In this document: positions 35,605 to 45,323 of the stretch, in pieces | Numbering within the stretch: position 1 is the stretch's first letter | How the letters are laid out: each line of letters opens with the position of its first letter | Source: an uncultured bacterium | GTDB lineage: Bacteria; Cyanobacteriota; Vampirovibrionia; Gastranaerophilales; Gastranaerophilaceae | Length of the DNA stretch: 64,000 bases | Assembly (NCBI GenBank): GCA_902475545.1 | Contig: CABRZP010000002.1 | Span: 113,226-177,225 of the forward strand | Direction: 5' to 3' | Translations under genes and position numbers: made by a program | The notes under the pieces: model-generated | The model's input: only the letters and a program-made list of their open reading frames with translations | What the model was told of the DNA's origin: nothing | Database searches by the model: none

Positions 35605-36705
35605 ATGGTAAAGCATACATATTTGCATGATAAACACGTTAATTTGGGAGCAAAAATGGTAGATTTTGCCGGTTGGCATATGCCGGTTCAGTATTCATCT
35701 ATTATTGAAGAACATAAAACTGTTCGCGAAAATGTAGGTTTGTTTGATGTATCACACATGGGCGAAGTCTTTGTTTCCGGTAAAGATGCAACAGTGTTTT
35801 TGAATAAAATAGTCCCTCAGGATATTACAAAGCTTGATTATGAAAAAGCTGTTTATTGTCAGCTTCCGAATCAGAATGGCGGGCTTATTGATGATTTAAT
35901 TATTTATAAACTCGGTATTGAAAATTATCTTGTAATCTGTAATGCTTCAAGAATTGATGAAGATTTGAATTGGATTGTCAGAAACAAACGTGGAATGGAT
36001 GTTAAAATTGATAATCAATCTCATAACTTCTCTCTCCTTGCAATTCAAGGTCCTAAAGCTATTGATTTAGTTCGAAAAATGGGCTATAACATTGAAAATC
36101 AAAAGTCTTTTACTATAAAACCGGCAATTATTGAAGGTGTTAAACTTTTAGCTTCACGTACAGGTTATACCGGAGAAGACGGATTTGAATTACTTGTTGA
36201 AAATGAGTATTCCGAATTCTTATGGGATAAAATTTTAGAAAAGGGCGAAGAGTTTGGTATTAAGCCTATTGGTCTGGGAGCACGTGATACCCTTAGATTA
36301 GAGGCTGCACTACATCTTTACGGCAATGATTTAGACGAAAATACAACACCGATTGAAGCCGGATTGTCATGGTCTGTTCCGAAAGATAAAATTTCTGATT
36401 ATAACGGAAAAGACGTTATAATGAACCAAATTACTAACGGTGTTTCTAAAAAACTTGTCGGACTTGAAATGCTTGATAGAAATATTGCCCGTCACGGATA
36501 TGATGTATATTTTAATGGAGAAAAAACCGGTCATGTTACAAGTGGTTGTGTTTCCCCAAGTACAGGTAAAAATATTGCACTTGCTTATGTAAAAAATGAC
36601 AAAGAAATTTGCACAGGAGCAATTGTTCAAGTTATGATAAGAGAAAAATTACATGATGCAAAAATTGTAAAACGACCGTTTGTTGCAAAAAGAAACAGAG
36701 TATAG
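35605..36705 (+). CDS. gcvT: Glycine cleavage system T protein (aminomethyltransferase)
   Basis: 366 residues. It transfers the methylene group from the H-protein aminomethyl arm to tetrahydrofolate. Features are MVDFAGWHMPVQY near the start, FDVSHMGEV, RTGYTGEDGFE, GLGARDTLRLEA and the C-terminal GYVTSG-type strand (GHVTSGCVSP). Normal length. It heads gcvT-gcvH-gcvPA, with a very strong ribosome site. Confidence 0.97.
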   Translation: MVKHTYLHDKHVNLGAKMVDFAGWHMPVQYSSIIEEHKTVRENVGLFDVSHMGEVFVSGKDATVFLNKIVPQDITKLDYEKAVYCQLPNQNGGLIDDLIIYKLGIENYLVICNASRIDEDLNWIVRNKRGMDVKIDNQSHNFSLLAIQGPKAIDLVRKMGYNIENQKSFTIKPAIIEGVKLLASRTGYTGEDGFELLVENEYSEFLWDKILEKGEEFGIKPIGLGARDTLRLEAALHLYGNDLDENTTPIEAGLSWSVPKDKISDYNGKDVIMNQITNGVSKKLVGLEMLDRNIARHGYDVYFNGEKTGHVTSGCVSPSTGKNIALAYVKNDKEICTGAIVQVMIREKLHDAKIVKRPFVAKRNRV

Positions 36706-36770
36706 TTCTGATTTTTGACATTATTTGTAAGTTTTATCATATTAAGAATTAATTAAAAGGAGAAAGTATA

Positions 36771-37148
36771 ATGAGTTTTACGGAAAAGATTTTATGTACA
36801 AAATCACACGAATATATTTTAAAAGATGATATTTGTACTGTTGGGTTAACAGATTATGCAATAGAACAGCTTGGGGATATCGTATTTTTAGAACTTCCTG
36901 AAGTTGGTGATGAATTTTCTAAAGGTGATACTTTTGCAAATATTGAATCAGTAAAAGCGGCATCTGAAATTTATATGCCGATTAGCGGTAAAATTGTTGA
37001 GGTTAACAGTGCCCTTGTTGATGCTCCGGAATCTTTAAATGAAGATTGTTATGAAAACGGATGGCTGGTTAAAGTTGAACCAACAGCAGGAGAAGACGAA
37101 TACGCAGATTTATTAACATACGCAGATTATAAAGAAGAATTGGAATAA
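36771..37148 (+). CDS. gcvH: Glycine cleavage system H protein
   Basis: 125 residues. The lipoyl-lysine is in the motif IESVKAASEIYMP. The start HEYI and the end GWLVKVEP match the family. It shuttles the aminomethyl group between P, T and L proteins. The gap to gcvPA is 2 bases. Confidence 0.97.
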   Translation: MSFTEKILCTKSHEYILKDDICTVGLTDYAIEQLGDIVFLELPEVGDEFSKGDTFANIESVKAASEIYMPISGKIVEVNSALVDAPESLNEDCYENGWLVKVEPTAGEDEYADLLTYADYKEELE

Positions 37149-37150
37149 TA

Positions 37151-38395
37151 ATGAAAAACTTTTTAGTACATAACGAAGAAACAACACAGCAAATGTGTGA
37201 GGCTATAGGAATACAAACAACAGACGAGTTATTTGCTCAAATTCCTGAGGCAGTTAGAATGAAAACGTTAGATTTGCCTGACGGTTTGAGTGAAATGGAA
37301 ACTCAAAAAGTTGTTAAAAATCTTGCACGTGAGAATAAATCTGATTATATAACTTTTATGGGTGGCGGAATGTATAACAAATTCGTTCCGGCATGTATTT
37401 CTCAAGTTGCAAGCCGTTTTGAATTTAATACCGCTTATACACCGTACCAACCGGAAATTTCACAGGGTACATTACAGGTAATGTATGAATTTCAGACAAT
37501 GATATGTCGTTTAACCGGCATGGATATTGCAAATGCAACAGTTTATGATGCCGGAACAGCTTGTGCTGAAGCTATATTGATGGCTTGCAGAATTGCTAAA
37601 AAATACAAAGTTTGTGTGCTAAATTCTATTAATCCTGAATATAAAAAAATAATAAATACCTATACATCTTCTCAATCAATAGATGTTGATTGGGTTGACG
37701 AAGTTCCGTCAGAAACAAAGGATTATGCATGTGTTTTAGTTCAAACTCCAAATTATTATGGTGAAATAATTGAGCCAAAAACTGTTGATTGTTTGTTAGT
37801 TGTTTGTTGTGATATTTCAACTTTATCAATACTAAAACCTCCATCTGAATATGGTGCAGATATTGTTGTTGGTGATATCCAAACTCTGGGAATTCCTATG
37901 AATTTCGGCGGTCCTAGTGCCGGATTTATGGCTTGCCGTGAAAAATTTATGAGACAATTGCCGGGAAGATTGGCCGGAAGAACGGTTGATAAAGATGGAA
38001 AACAGGCTTTCTGTTTGACTATTCAAACTCGTGAACAGCATATTAAACGTGAAAAAGCTACAAGTAATATTTGCTCTAATCAAGCTTTAATCGGACTTTG
38101 TGCAACTCTTTATTTATCCGTAATGGGTGAAAAAGGTTTCCGTCAGGCAGGGTATTTGTCAACAAAAAATGCACATTTGCTTTCAAGAAAATTACAAGAA
38201 AAAGGAATTAAAACATTAAATAAAAATTTCTTTAATGAATTTGTAATTGAAGTTTCAAATTCAGATGCATTTCTTGCAAAATTAAAGGAAAATAATATTA
38301 TTGGCGGTATAAAACTTGATGATAACAAGATTCTTGTTGCTGCAACGGAAATGAATACCGAAGAAGAAATTGATTTATATGTAGAACTGGCATAA
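37151..38395 (+). CDS. gcvPA: Glycine dehydrogenase (decarboxylating) subunit 1
   Basis: 414 residues. The N-terminal half-enzyme of the split P protein, recognised by FMGGGMYNKFVPA, YTPYQPEISQGTLQ and the QTREQHIKREKATSNICSNQ block. Members are usually ~440-450 residues. The PLP-lysine-bearing subunit gcvPB should follow but does not; the next gene is ftsH, after a terminator. Confidence 0.95.
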   Translation: MKNFLVHNEETTQQMCEAIGIQTTDELFAQIPEAVRMKTLDLPDGLSEMETQKVVKNLARENKSDYITFMGGGMYNKFVPACISQVASRFEFNTAYTPYQPEISQGTLQVMYEFQTMICRLTGMDIANATVYDAGTACAEAILMACRIAKKYKVCVLNSINPEYKKIINTYTSSQSIDVDWVDEVPSETKDYACVLVQTPNYYGEIIEPKTVDCLLVVCCDISTLSILKPPSEYGADIVVGDIQTLGIPMNFGGPSAGFMACREKFMRQLPGRLAGRTVDKDGKQAFCLTIQTREQHIKREKATSNICSNQALIGLCATLYLSVMGEKGFRQAGYLSTKNAHLLSRKLQEKGIKTLNKNFFNEFVIEVSNSDAFLAKLKENNIIGGIKLDDNKILVAATEMNTEEEIDLYVELA

Positions 38396-38427
38396 TCTTT
38401 TTGTCAGTAGGTTATCCAAATATTTTT

Positions 38428-38483
38428 AGGCGAAAATTTGAACGTAAACAATGCTTTTACCTCTTCACATTTCCGCCTTTTTA
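38428..38483 (+). terminator. gcv operon terminator overlapping the ftsH -35
   Basis: Arms 38428-38442 and 38464-38478 pair at 13 of 15 positions across a 21-base loop and are followed by TTTTT. The 3' arm includes the TTCACA that serves as the ftsH -35 box. Confidence 0.6.
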
Positions 38484-38492
38484 AGTTATAAT
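38464..38492 (+). promoter_or_regulatory. ftsH promoter
   Basis: TTCACA (38464-38469), 17 bases, TATAAT (38487-38492). The ATG follows after a ~35-base leader with a GAAAGG ribosome site. Confidence 0.75.
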
Positions 38493-38533
38493 TTGGATGA
38501 GAGTTTTAATATATATTTTGAAAGGTTATATAC

Positions 38534-40438
38534 ATGAATAAAAGTCAATCTATGGGTATGTACGTAATTTTGGGGATTGTGGTTTTAGTTTTTATTTCAA
38601 CCATATTTATGGGTGGACCGACTACTAATACTTCTGAAATTTCATATACAAATTTTCTTCAAAAATTGGAGAATAAAGAGTTTTCTAAAATTGAAAAATT
38701 TGATGATATGATTATTGCTGTACCTAAAGAGCAGCCGGAAGCAAAAAATGCGGAAAAATCTTCAGGTAAAGATTTAACTTCTCCGTTTTTGAATCCTGAA
38801 TCAAAATCATCTCAAGCTCCATTATTTCAGTACAAAGTTCAAATACCTGTAAATGATGAAGAATTAATGACTAAATTAAACTCTTCAGAAGCTGATATTA
38901 CAGTTAAAAAAGCTCCTGAGACAAATCAACTTGCAGGTAATATCGGAACTTTTATTATCGTTCTGTTTGCAATAATCTCTTTGGGATTGATGATAAAAGC
39001 AATTCAGGCTGGCGGTTCTCAGGCAATGTCTTTTGGTAAAAGTAAAGCAAAAATGCTTCTTGATTCTAAAGTTAAAACTACTTTTAAAGATGTTGCAGGG
39101 ATTGACGAAGAGAAAAAAGAACTTGAAGAAATCGTTGACTTTTTGAAAAACGGTGAAAAATATATGAAACTTGGAGCAAAGATTCCAAAAGGTGTTCTTC
39201 TTGTAGGCCCTCCAGGGACAGGTAAAACCTTAATGGCAAAGGCTGTTGCCGGTGAAGCAAGTGTTCCGTTTTTCTCAATTTCAGGTTCAGACTTTGTTGA
39301 AATGTTTGTTGGTGTTGGTGCAAGTCGTGTAAGAGATTTGTTTGAACAAGCTAAAAAACATCAACCTTGTATTATATTTATAGATGAAATTGATGCTGTC
39401 GGACGTCAACGTGGTGCCGGTTTAGGCGGCGGACATGATGAAAGAGAACAAACTCTTAACCAACTGCTTGTTGAAATGGACGGTTTTGATGTTAATACAA
39501 ATATTATTGTTATTGCCGCAACTAACAGGCCGGATATTCTGGATAATGCACTGTTAAGACCGGGTCGTTTTGACAGACAGATTTATATTAATGCTCCTGA
39601 TGTTAAAGGTAGAGAGCAAATTTTGGAAGTTCATGCCAAAAATAAAAAATTGGATAAAGATGTTGATTTGAAAGTCTTAGCAAAGAGAACTCCGGGATTT
39701 ACAGGTGCAGATTTGCAAAATCTTCTTAATGAATCAGCTCTTCTTGCCGCTCGCAAAGGTCAAGACAAAATTACTATGGAAGATGTAGATTCTTCTATTG
39801 ATAGAGTTATTGCAGGTGTAGAAAAGAAAAGCAGAGTATTAACTGATGAAGATAAAGAATTAACTTCATATCATGAAGTTGGTCATGCTTTGATTGATAA
39901 ATTGCTTCCTGATGCTAATGAATTACACAAAGTTTCAATTATTCCTCGAGGAATGGCGTTAGGTGTTACATGGACAAGACCTAAAGATGAAAAAGTTCAT
40001 GTAAGTAAGGCAAAGCTGCTTGCTAAAATTGCGGTATCACTCGGTGGTCGTGCGGCTGAAGAAATCGTTTACGGTAAAGAAAAGGTTAGTACCGGGGCAT
40101 CTCAGGATTTAATTAATGTAACTGATATGGCCAGAAAAATGGTAACAGCTTGGGGTATGTCTGACAAACTTGGAAATATGGCATACGGTAAAAATCAGGA
40201 AAATGTATTTATGGGTAGAGATTTTGGTCACCAGAGAGATTATTCCGAACAGGTTGCTTATGAAATAGATCAGGAAATAAAACATATTGTTGATGAAAGA
40301 TATGAACTGGCTAAAAGATTGTTAAATGAAAATCGTGATATGTTGGAAGCTATTTCAAGAGAACTTCTTGATAAAGAGACTATTGACGAAAAAGAATTTG
40401 AACAAATTATGGATAGAGTAAAGAGTGAAAGAGCTTAA
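38534..40438 (+). CDS. ftsH: ATP-dependent zinc metalloprotease FtsH
   Basis: 634 residues. An N-terminal membrane helix, a ~90-residue exterior domain and a second helix (about 137-157) are followed by the AAA module. This has Walker A GPPGTGKT starting at G225, Walker [10 protein letters not shown], and second region of homology [19 protein letters not shown]. The zinc protease site is H447-E448-x-x-H451. A membrane-bound hexamer degrading membrane and regulatory proteins. It overlaps the next gene by 14 bases. Confidence 0.98.
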   Translation: MNKSQSMGMYVILGIVVLVFISTIFMGGPTTNTSEISYTNFLQKLENKEFSKIEKFDDMIIAVPKEQPEAKNAEKSSGKDLTSPFLNPESKSSQAPLFQYKVQIPVNDEELMTKLNSSEADITVKKAPETNQLAGNIGTFIIVLFAIISLGLMIKAIQAGGSQAMSFGKSKAKMLLDSKVKTTFKDVAGIDEEKKELEEIVDFLKNGEKYMKLGAKIPKGVLLVGPPGTGKTLMAKAVAGEASVPFFSISGSDFVEMFVGVGASRVRDLFEQAKKHQPCIIFIDEIDAVGRQRGAGLGGGHDEREQTLNQLLVEMDGFDVNTNIIVIAATNRPDILDNALLRPGRFDRQIYINAPDVKGREQILEVHAKNKKLDKDVDLKVLAKRTPGFTGADLQNLLNESALLAARKGQDKITMEDVDSSIDRVIAGVEKKSRVLTDEDKELTSYHEVGHALIDKLLPDANELHKVSIIPRGMALGVTWTRPKDEKVHVSKAKLLAKIAVSLGGRAAEEIVYGKEKVSTGASQDLINVTDMARKMVTAWGMSDKLGNMAYGKNQENVFMGRDFGHQRDYSEQVAYEIDQEIKHIVDERYELAKRLLNENRDMLEAISRELLDKETIDEKEFEQIMDRVKSERA

Positions 40439-41177
40439 TATTACAACAAAATCAAAACTTTTTGCATTAAGGGTAAATGTTTATAAAACAGATACCCTTT
40501 CTGTTATGATAAATTCTGCTCAAGACTCTGATTGCGATATTTTGGCATTATACTTTGAAATTGAAAATGAAGAACAAATTCAGTATTCTACACAACTTTT
40601 AAAAACCATACTTCCAACAATAACAAAACCTCTTATGATTTGTGGAAGCGGTAAATCTGATATTGATAAAATTCTTTTACCGGAATTGATAAACGTTTTG
40701 GATAGAGAGTGTATTATTTCATTTGCTGATGAAACTAATTATAAAACTATCGTCCCTTGTGTTGTTGCAGGAAACCACTATCTTGTATTAAAATCTCCGA
40801 TTGATATCAATTTAGCTAAGGAATTAAATATTTTGTCTGTTGATTTAGGTTTAGATAAAAATAAAATTCTTATGAATACTGATATCGGAGGTTTGGGGTA
40901 TGGTTACGAATACGGATATAGCATATTGGAAAAGGTTGTGCTTGAAGCTCAAAAAGGTGATGAATATTTAAATCTTCCATTAATTTCAGAAGCGGCAATT
41001 GAATCTTTAAAAACAAAAGAAGCAAAAGCTGATACTTATTCTAAAAGTTGGGGAAATTTGTCCAAAAGAGCGAGAATGATTGAATTAGCCTCATCTTCCG
41101 GAGTTTTGTCTGCGGGTGCAAATGTTATTGTTATGGAATATCCTGATAATATTTCTATAATGAAAGGGTTGGTATAG
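40425..41177 (+). CDS. Corrinoid iron-sulfur protein small subunit (acetyl-CoA synthase delta, AcsD/CdhD-like), shortened
   Basis: 250 residues. The TIM-barrel methyl-carrier subunit is recognised by PLMICGSG, the YKTIVPC strand, and [18 protein letters not shown] (family: ALGYGLEY-S). The C-terminal block [32 protein letters not shown] matches too. Known members are ~300-320 residues. A GTG start lies inside the end of ftsH, giving translational coupling. With the next gene it forms the two subunits of a CFeSP. No carbon monoxide dehydrogenase or acetyl-CoA synthase gene is in the window. Confidence 0.85.
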   Translation: MKELNITTKSKLFALRVNVYKTDTLSVMINSAQDSDCDILALYFEIENEEQIQYSTQLLKTILPTITKPLMICGSGKSDIDKILLPELINVLDRECIISFADETNYKTIVPCVVAGNHYLVLKSPIDINLAKELNILSVDLGLDKNKILMNTDIGGLGYGYEYGYSILEKVVLEAQKGDEYLNLPLISEAAIESLKTKEAKADTYSKSWGNLSKRARMIELASSSGVLSAGANVIVMEYPDNISIMKGLV

Positions 41178-41179
41178 TT

Positions 41180-42310
41180 ATGGAAATGACTGGGCTGCAG
41201 ATTTTTAAATATCTTCCGGGTGGTAAAAAAGAAGAATTTGCGAATTGCAAAAAATGCGGTTGTCCAACCTGTATGGCATTTGCTTTGAAACTGGCGAAAC
41301 AAAATGTTTCAATTGAACAATGTCCATACATTAGCGATGAGCTTTTTGAAAAATATTCTCATAGTATTAAACACCCGCAGAATACTGTGGAAATCTGTGG
41401 CATGAAAGTCGGTGGAGAAAATGTGCTGTATCGACATGAAAAAACATTTATAAATCCTACGATACTTGCGGTTGTGGTTGATTGCAGTTCTATTGACTGT
41501 AGGGAACAGATTAAACGAATTTGTGATTTTGAAATTACTGCAGGTGTAAATGAAAACTTAAAAGTTGATTTAATTATATTGAAAAATTGTCAAAATAATG
41601 AATTGTGTAATAATTTATCAGTTCCTATTATCTCTATGCAGGATTATGAAAAACTTCCAATTGATAATATATATGATGAGAATTTTAATAATACAAAGGA
41701 TTATTTAATTTCTACCCGTAAAAAAGCAATTATAGAAAAAGATGAAAATTATTCCAGACCTGTTTGTACCTGGTTAAAATCTGATAATATTTATGAAACT
41801 TGTGCTAAAGCGTCTTATTATATTTGCAAGTATTCTAATATGATTGTATTTGAACATTTTGATGAAGCAATGTTTTCAACCTTGCTGCGGCTTAGACAGA
41901 ATATTTTTACCAACCCTCAAAAACCGTTGCAGGTTGAAGCAGGATTGTATGAGTTTAACGAACCGGATGAAAATTCAATTATATTCTTAACTACAAATTT
42001 TGCTTTAACATTTTTTGCTGTAGCAAATGAGTTAGAAAATTTAAATGTTTCATCCTATTTGATTGTTATACCTGCGGATGGAATGAGCGTTTTGACAGCT
42101 TGGTCAGCCGAGAAGTTTACTGCGAATATTGTTGCAAATACTATTAAAAATTTTGATGTTGAAAATAAAGTTAATACCCGTAAAATTATAATTCCGGGTT
42201 TGCTATCTCATATTGTTGAAGAATTAAAAGAGGCAGTTCCTGAATTTGATTTTGTTGTTGGTACACATGAAGCTTCTGCAATTGCAGAATTCGTTAAAAA
42301 CTTAAACTAA
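41180..42310 (+). CDS. Corrinoid iron-sulfur protein large subunit (AcsC/CdhE-like)
   Basis: 376 residues. The N-terminal 4Fe-4S motif is exact: C23-x2-C26-x4-C31-x16-C48 (CKKCGCPTC...QCPY). VGGENVLYRHEKTF starts the barrel. The C-terminal cobalamin-binding domain has MSVLTAWSAEKFTANIVANTI and KIIIPGLLSHIVEEL...VVGTHEASAI. Known members are ~440 residues, so the middle is trimmed. It carries a methyl group on a corrinoid. Two bases after the small subunit. Likely to deliver methyl from methyl-THF to an acceptor, perhaps methionine synthase. Confidence 0.88.
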   Translation: MEMTGLQIFKYLPGGKKEEFANCKKCGCPTCMAFALKLAKQNVSIEQCPYISDELFEKYSHSIKHPQNTVEICGMKVGGENVLYRHEKTFINPTILAVVVDCSSIDCREQIKRICDFEITAGVNENLKVDLIILKNCQNNELCNNLSVPIISMQDYEKLPIDNIYDENFNNTKDYLISTRKKAIIEKDENYSRPVCTWLKSDNIYETCAKASYYICKYSNMIVFEHFDEAMFSTLLRLRQNIFTNPQKPLQVEAGLYEFNEPDENSIIFLTTNFALTFFAVANELENLNVSSYLIVIPADGMSVLTAWSAEKFTANIVANTIKNFDVENKVNTRKIIIPGLLSHIVEELKEAVPEFDFVVGTHEASAIAEFVKNLN

Positions 42311-42316
42311 AGTTCG

Positions 42317-43864
42317 TTATAATAGTTCATGAACTATTAGTACAACAATTTCTCCCGCATGTAATGTTAATGATACTTTTGATTTTTTGATATCAGGCAT
42401 ATTGGAGATTTTTATTGGCAAAATGTTGAACCGAGGATTGTATTTCGGAATTTTTACTGTTGTTTTTATCGGATTTTCAAAGTCTAAATTACCAATTGTT
42501 AAAACTCTTTTTTTATTATATTCAAAAGTATAAGCGAATATTTTAGGGTTATTTGTTTTTATCGGAGTAAAGGTTCCGTTGTTTAGAACAGGTAAAAGGC
42601 TTTGTTTGACATTATTTCCTAATAATAAATCATTTTTTAAGTCAGTATATTTCCCGCCCGGTTTTCTGGACAGATTAAAAATATCAATTTTTCCGGTATG
42701 AGTGAAATAAGTATCATCATCAGTGTTTGACGTTTGAGCGAGTCTGTTACCTAATTTATAGCTGTAATCATCTCCGGTCTGGAAACCGTCAACGTAATAT
42801 GAATCAAGTGGTAAAGTTGAACTTAACCATATAATCATTTCACTTAAATTAGGGCCTTTTAGCAAAATAGGACTAACTTCATCGTGAGTTGTGAAGCTTC
42901 CGATTACACTTTTTTTATCTTTAAATTTTTTAGTTTCGCCTAATGTGAATGCAATATCTGTATATAAATCTTTTGCGGTTTTCCAGTCTTTAATATTGAA
43001 AAATGATCCATAGTATCCGTCAAATCCTGCATTTAAAAGTTTGTCGTAAGATGTAAACGGAGCCTGAGGAGAAATTGCATCGTGCCACGATTCGGAAGAT
43101 TCTGCAAGCCATAGAAATTCAGGATCTTTTTGACGTGAATATGTAATTAATTCTTTCCAAAACGCTTGGGTTTTGGAATGTGCAACATCTGCTCTTATTC
43201 CGTCAACTCCAAGTGCCATCATATATTTAACAAAGTCTTTGTATAAATTGTACACTGATGAATTTATATTTTCTTCTGTTCCGGAAGCTAATAATCTTAC
43301 ATCAGTCCAATCTGCAGGAATAATAGGTTCTCCAGTTTGATTTGTTACAAACAAGTCAGGTCTTTGCAAATATAAATCATAAGAGGCACAAGCCGGAACG
43401 TCTACGATTACTCGAATATTTCTTTTATGGGCTTCTTCAATAAATTTTTTTGCCTGTTCTTCAAGTGTTAATGGCGAATTTTTATCGTATAAATCTTTAT
43501 TTATTGATGCAAAATCTGCTGCTGAATATAGACTGCCTGCTGTTCCTAAAGCTTTATGTTTTCCGGTAGGTGTAATTGGAAGTATGTGCAATGTATTTAT
43601 TCCAATATTTTTTAATTCATCTAATCTTTCTATTGCGTTGATGAATGTTCCTTTTTCTTCACCAATATCTTCCTGTATAAATCCGTCGCCATTTATATCT
43701 TGCGAATTGAATGAACGAATGTTTATTTCCATAATAACAGATTTATTTTCCAGAAATTGTGTTCTTAGGTCATTTTTCCACTCGTGATTTTGTGCAAAAC
43801 AAAATAGATTTGCACTTAAAGCATATAAAGCAATGAGTAAACATATTTTTTTAAATTTTTTCAT
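42317..43864 (-). CDS. Secreted alpha-amylase family (GH13) glycoside hydrolase
   Basis: 515 residues with an N-terminal signal peptide (cut near CFA-Q). The GH13 barrel has region II GVDGIRADVAHS with nucleophile D226, acid/base E255 in LWLAESSES and region IV TTHDE (H327-D328). An EF-hand-like loop DINGDGFIQ (D56, N58, D60) could bind calcium. A beta domain closes the C-terminus. It probably acts on alpha-glucans outside the cytoplasm. Its stop lies 6 bases past the end of the convergent CFeSP gene. Confidence 0.9.
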   Translation of the reverse strand: MKKFKKICLLIALYALSANLFCFAQNHEWKNDLRTQFLENKSVIMEINIRSFNSQDINGDGFIQEDIGEEKGTFINAIERLDELKNIGINTLHILPITPTGKHKALGTAGSLYSAADFASINKDLYDKNSPLTLEEQAKKFIEEAHKRNIRVIVDVPACASYDLYLQRPDLFVTNQTGEPIIPADWTDVRLLASGTEENINSSVYNLYKDFVKYMMALGVDGIRADVAHSKTQAFWKELITYSRQKDPEFLWLAESSESWHDAISPQAPFTSYDKLLNAGFDGYYGSFFNIKDWKTAKDLYTDIAFTLGETKKFKDKKSVIGSFTTHDEVSPILLKGPNLSEMIIWLSSTLPLDSYYVDGFQTGDDYSYKLGNRLAQTSNTDDDTYFTHTGKIDIFNLSRKPGGKYTDLKNDLLLGNNVKQSLLPVLNNGTFTPIKTNNPKIFAYTFEYNKKRVLTIGNLDFENPIKTTVKIPKYNPRFNILPIKISNMPDIKKSKVSLTLHAGEIVVLIVHELL

Positions 43865-43888
43865 TCAAACCTCACAAGTTGAAGAAAA

Positions 43889-44566
43889 CTATTCAATAGG
43901 TATAATCAATTCTTGATCGATATTGATTCTGTCTAAACTTTTTAGATTATTTGCTTTTATAATTAAATCAGCTTTTTCTGGTGAATATGTTCCATAGAAA
44001 TGTTTGATAATTTTTTCACCTGTATCGCCGTCTTTAACAATATATTTTTTAGAATTCTTTAAGTTAACCGGTTTTTCTTCTGTTGAATTAACTGTTTCTG
44101 ACTGCTGATTATCTGTAATATTTTCTTCTTCTGTCGGAATTAGAACTTTTGGAGATTCAGTTTCTTGAATTTTTGAAGTTTGTTGTTCAAGAGTTGTATC
44201 GTTGTGTTTTTTATCGGAAGCAAATTTTGCTATAAATGTATTGAGGGGAGCATCCGGATGTGATTTTAGAACAAAAGCTCCCAGGCAGCCGATAGCAATA
44301 ACTGTTATTAAAATTCCTGCTACAAATCCTCCGAATAAATATGCTACAGGAGAGTTTGAATTAAATTGGCTGGATTTGAATGTTTGCCATAATAGGTCAA
44401 TTTCTTGCGATTTATTTGAAGAGGATGTAGTTTCTTGTGATGCTTCTTCTTCAGGTCTTACGTATTCGCCCGGTATATTATTCATTTCTTGTTCTTTTGA
44501 AAGATTTTCAATAACTTCCATTGATTCTTTTGATAAAGTAGATCTTCTAATTGTTGAACTTTTCAT
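43889..44566 (-). CDS. LysM-domain protein with internal membrane segment
   Basis: 225 residues. A cytoplasmic Glu/Ser-rich N-terminus is followed by one membrane helix (VAYLFGGFVAGILITVIAIGCLGAFVL, ~80-106), an acidic linker and a C-terminal LysM domain (YIVKDGDTGEKIIKHFYG...IIKANNL...LIIPIE). It is likely to bind peptidoglycan while anchored in the membrane. The gene starts directly after the 52-base tandem repeat. The ribosome site is GAGG. Confidence 0.8.
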   Translation of the reverse strand: MKSSTIRRSTLSKESMEVIENLSKEQEMNNIPGEYVRPEEEASQETTSSSNKSQEIDLLWQTFKSSQFNSNSPVAYLFGGFVAGILITVIAIGCLGAFVLKSHPDAPLNTFIAKFASDKKHNDTTLEQQTSKIQETESPKVLIPTEEENITDNQQSETVNSTEEKPVNLKNSKKYIVKDGDTGEKIIKHFYGTYSPEKADLIIKANNLKSLDRINIDQELIIPIE

Positions 44567-44577
44567 TTGTTACCTCA

Positions 44578-44741
44578 CTACCCCTTTGTATGTTCCGGTA
44601 TAAGTTTTTCCGATGTTGGCGGTAATATTTACCCCTGTGTCATATTCCGGTATAAGTTTTTCCGATGTTGGCGGTAATATTTACCCCTGTGGCATATTTC
44701 GGTATAAGTTTTACCGATATTGGTGGCAATATTTACCCCTA
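44578..44741. repeat. 52-base tandem repeat upstream of the LysM gene
   Basis: About three copies, period 52 bases (copies aligned at 44593, 44645 and 44697). The unit contains TTCCGGTATAAGTTTTTCCGATG then TTGGCGGTAATATTTACCCCTGTG; the third copy diverges (GATATTGGTGGCAATATT). Each unit has two small inverted repeats (CGG...CCG and GGTAATATTTACC). The period is not a multiple of 3 and no start codon opens a frame, so it is not coding. The rest of the 297-base gap is AT-rich plus the HU terminator. It resembles the ATATTGGTGGCA repeats at 8.1-8.4 kb. Confidence 0.85.
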
Positions 44742-44801
44742 TGATTAAAATGCTATCACGAATTGAGCTATTATTCAACCAAATGTAAAGTTTTAGGCAA
44801 T

Positions 44802-44838
44802 AAAAAATGCTGTAGATAATACTTATCTACAGCATTTC
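44802..44838 (-). terminator. Intrinsic terminator of the HU gene
   Basis: On the minus strand AAATGCTGTAGATAA and TTATCTACAGCATTT form a stem followed by a T-run. Confidence 0.9.
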
Positions 44839-44863
44839 AAACTTATTTTCAATTCAAAAAGAA

Positions 44864-45136
44864 TTACTTAACAAGTTCTTTGAATTTTTTACCAGCAGAG
44901 AAAGCTGGAACTGTTTTAGCAGCGATTTTCAAAGTAGCACCAGTTTGAGGGTTTCTACCAGTTCTAGCAGCTCTTTTGCGAGCTTCGAAAGTACCGAAAC
45001 CAACTAAAGTAACTTTTTTACCTTTAGAAACTGTTTTTTGGATAGTTTCTAATGTAGCTGATAAGATGTCAGCAGTTGCTTTTTGAGAAACTTTTGCTTT
45101 TTTTGATACTTCTTTTACTAATTCTTCTTTGTTCAT
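44864..45136 (-). CDS. HU-family DNA-binding protein
   Basis: 90 residues, the usual length. It has MNKEELVKEV, the dimer core VTLVGFGTFE, and the DNA-binding arm RKRAARTGRNPQTG with the tip proline, then IAAKTVPAFSAGKKFKE. Nucleoid-bending histone-like protein. AGGAGG-type ribosome site, own terminator; monocistronic and likely highly expressed. Confidence 0.97.
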   Translation of the reverse strand: MNKEELVKEVSKKAKVSQKATADILSATLETIQKTVSKGKKVTLVGFGTFEARKRAARTGRNPQTGATLKIAAKTVPAFSAGKKFKELVK

Positions 45137-45323
45137 TATGAACCTCCTTCTTCCTTTCCCACGGCGTTTTTAAAACCATATTCCGCAGTTTGTGTAATCG
45201 ACAAATTCATTATAACACTTTCTTCTTTCCTGTCAAGGGTTTTAGAGGCTAATTTCTTAAGAAATGTAGATATAATGTATATTTCATAGGATATACTTTC
45301 TTGGAATAGCCTATTTATAAGTG

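Noticed and set aside
44578..44741. Possible peptide encoded by the 52-base repeats on the minus strand
   Set aside because: The period is not a multiple of three, frames are interrupted and no start codon opens the readable stretch.
44578..44741. CRISPR-like array
   Set aside because: There are contiguous diverging repeats with no unique spacers and no cas genes in the window.
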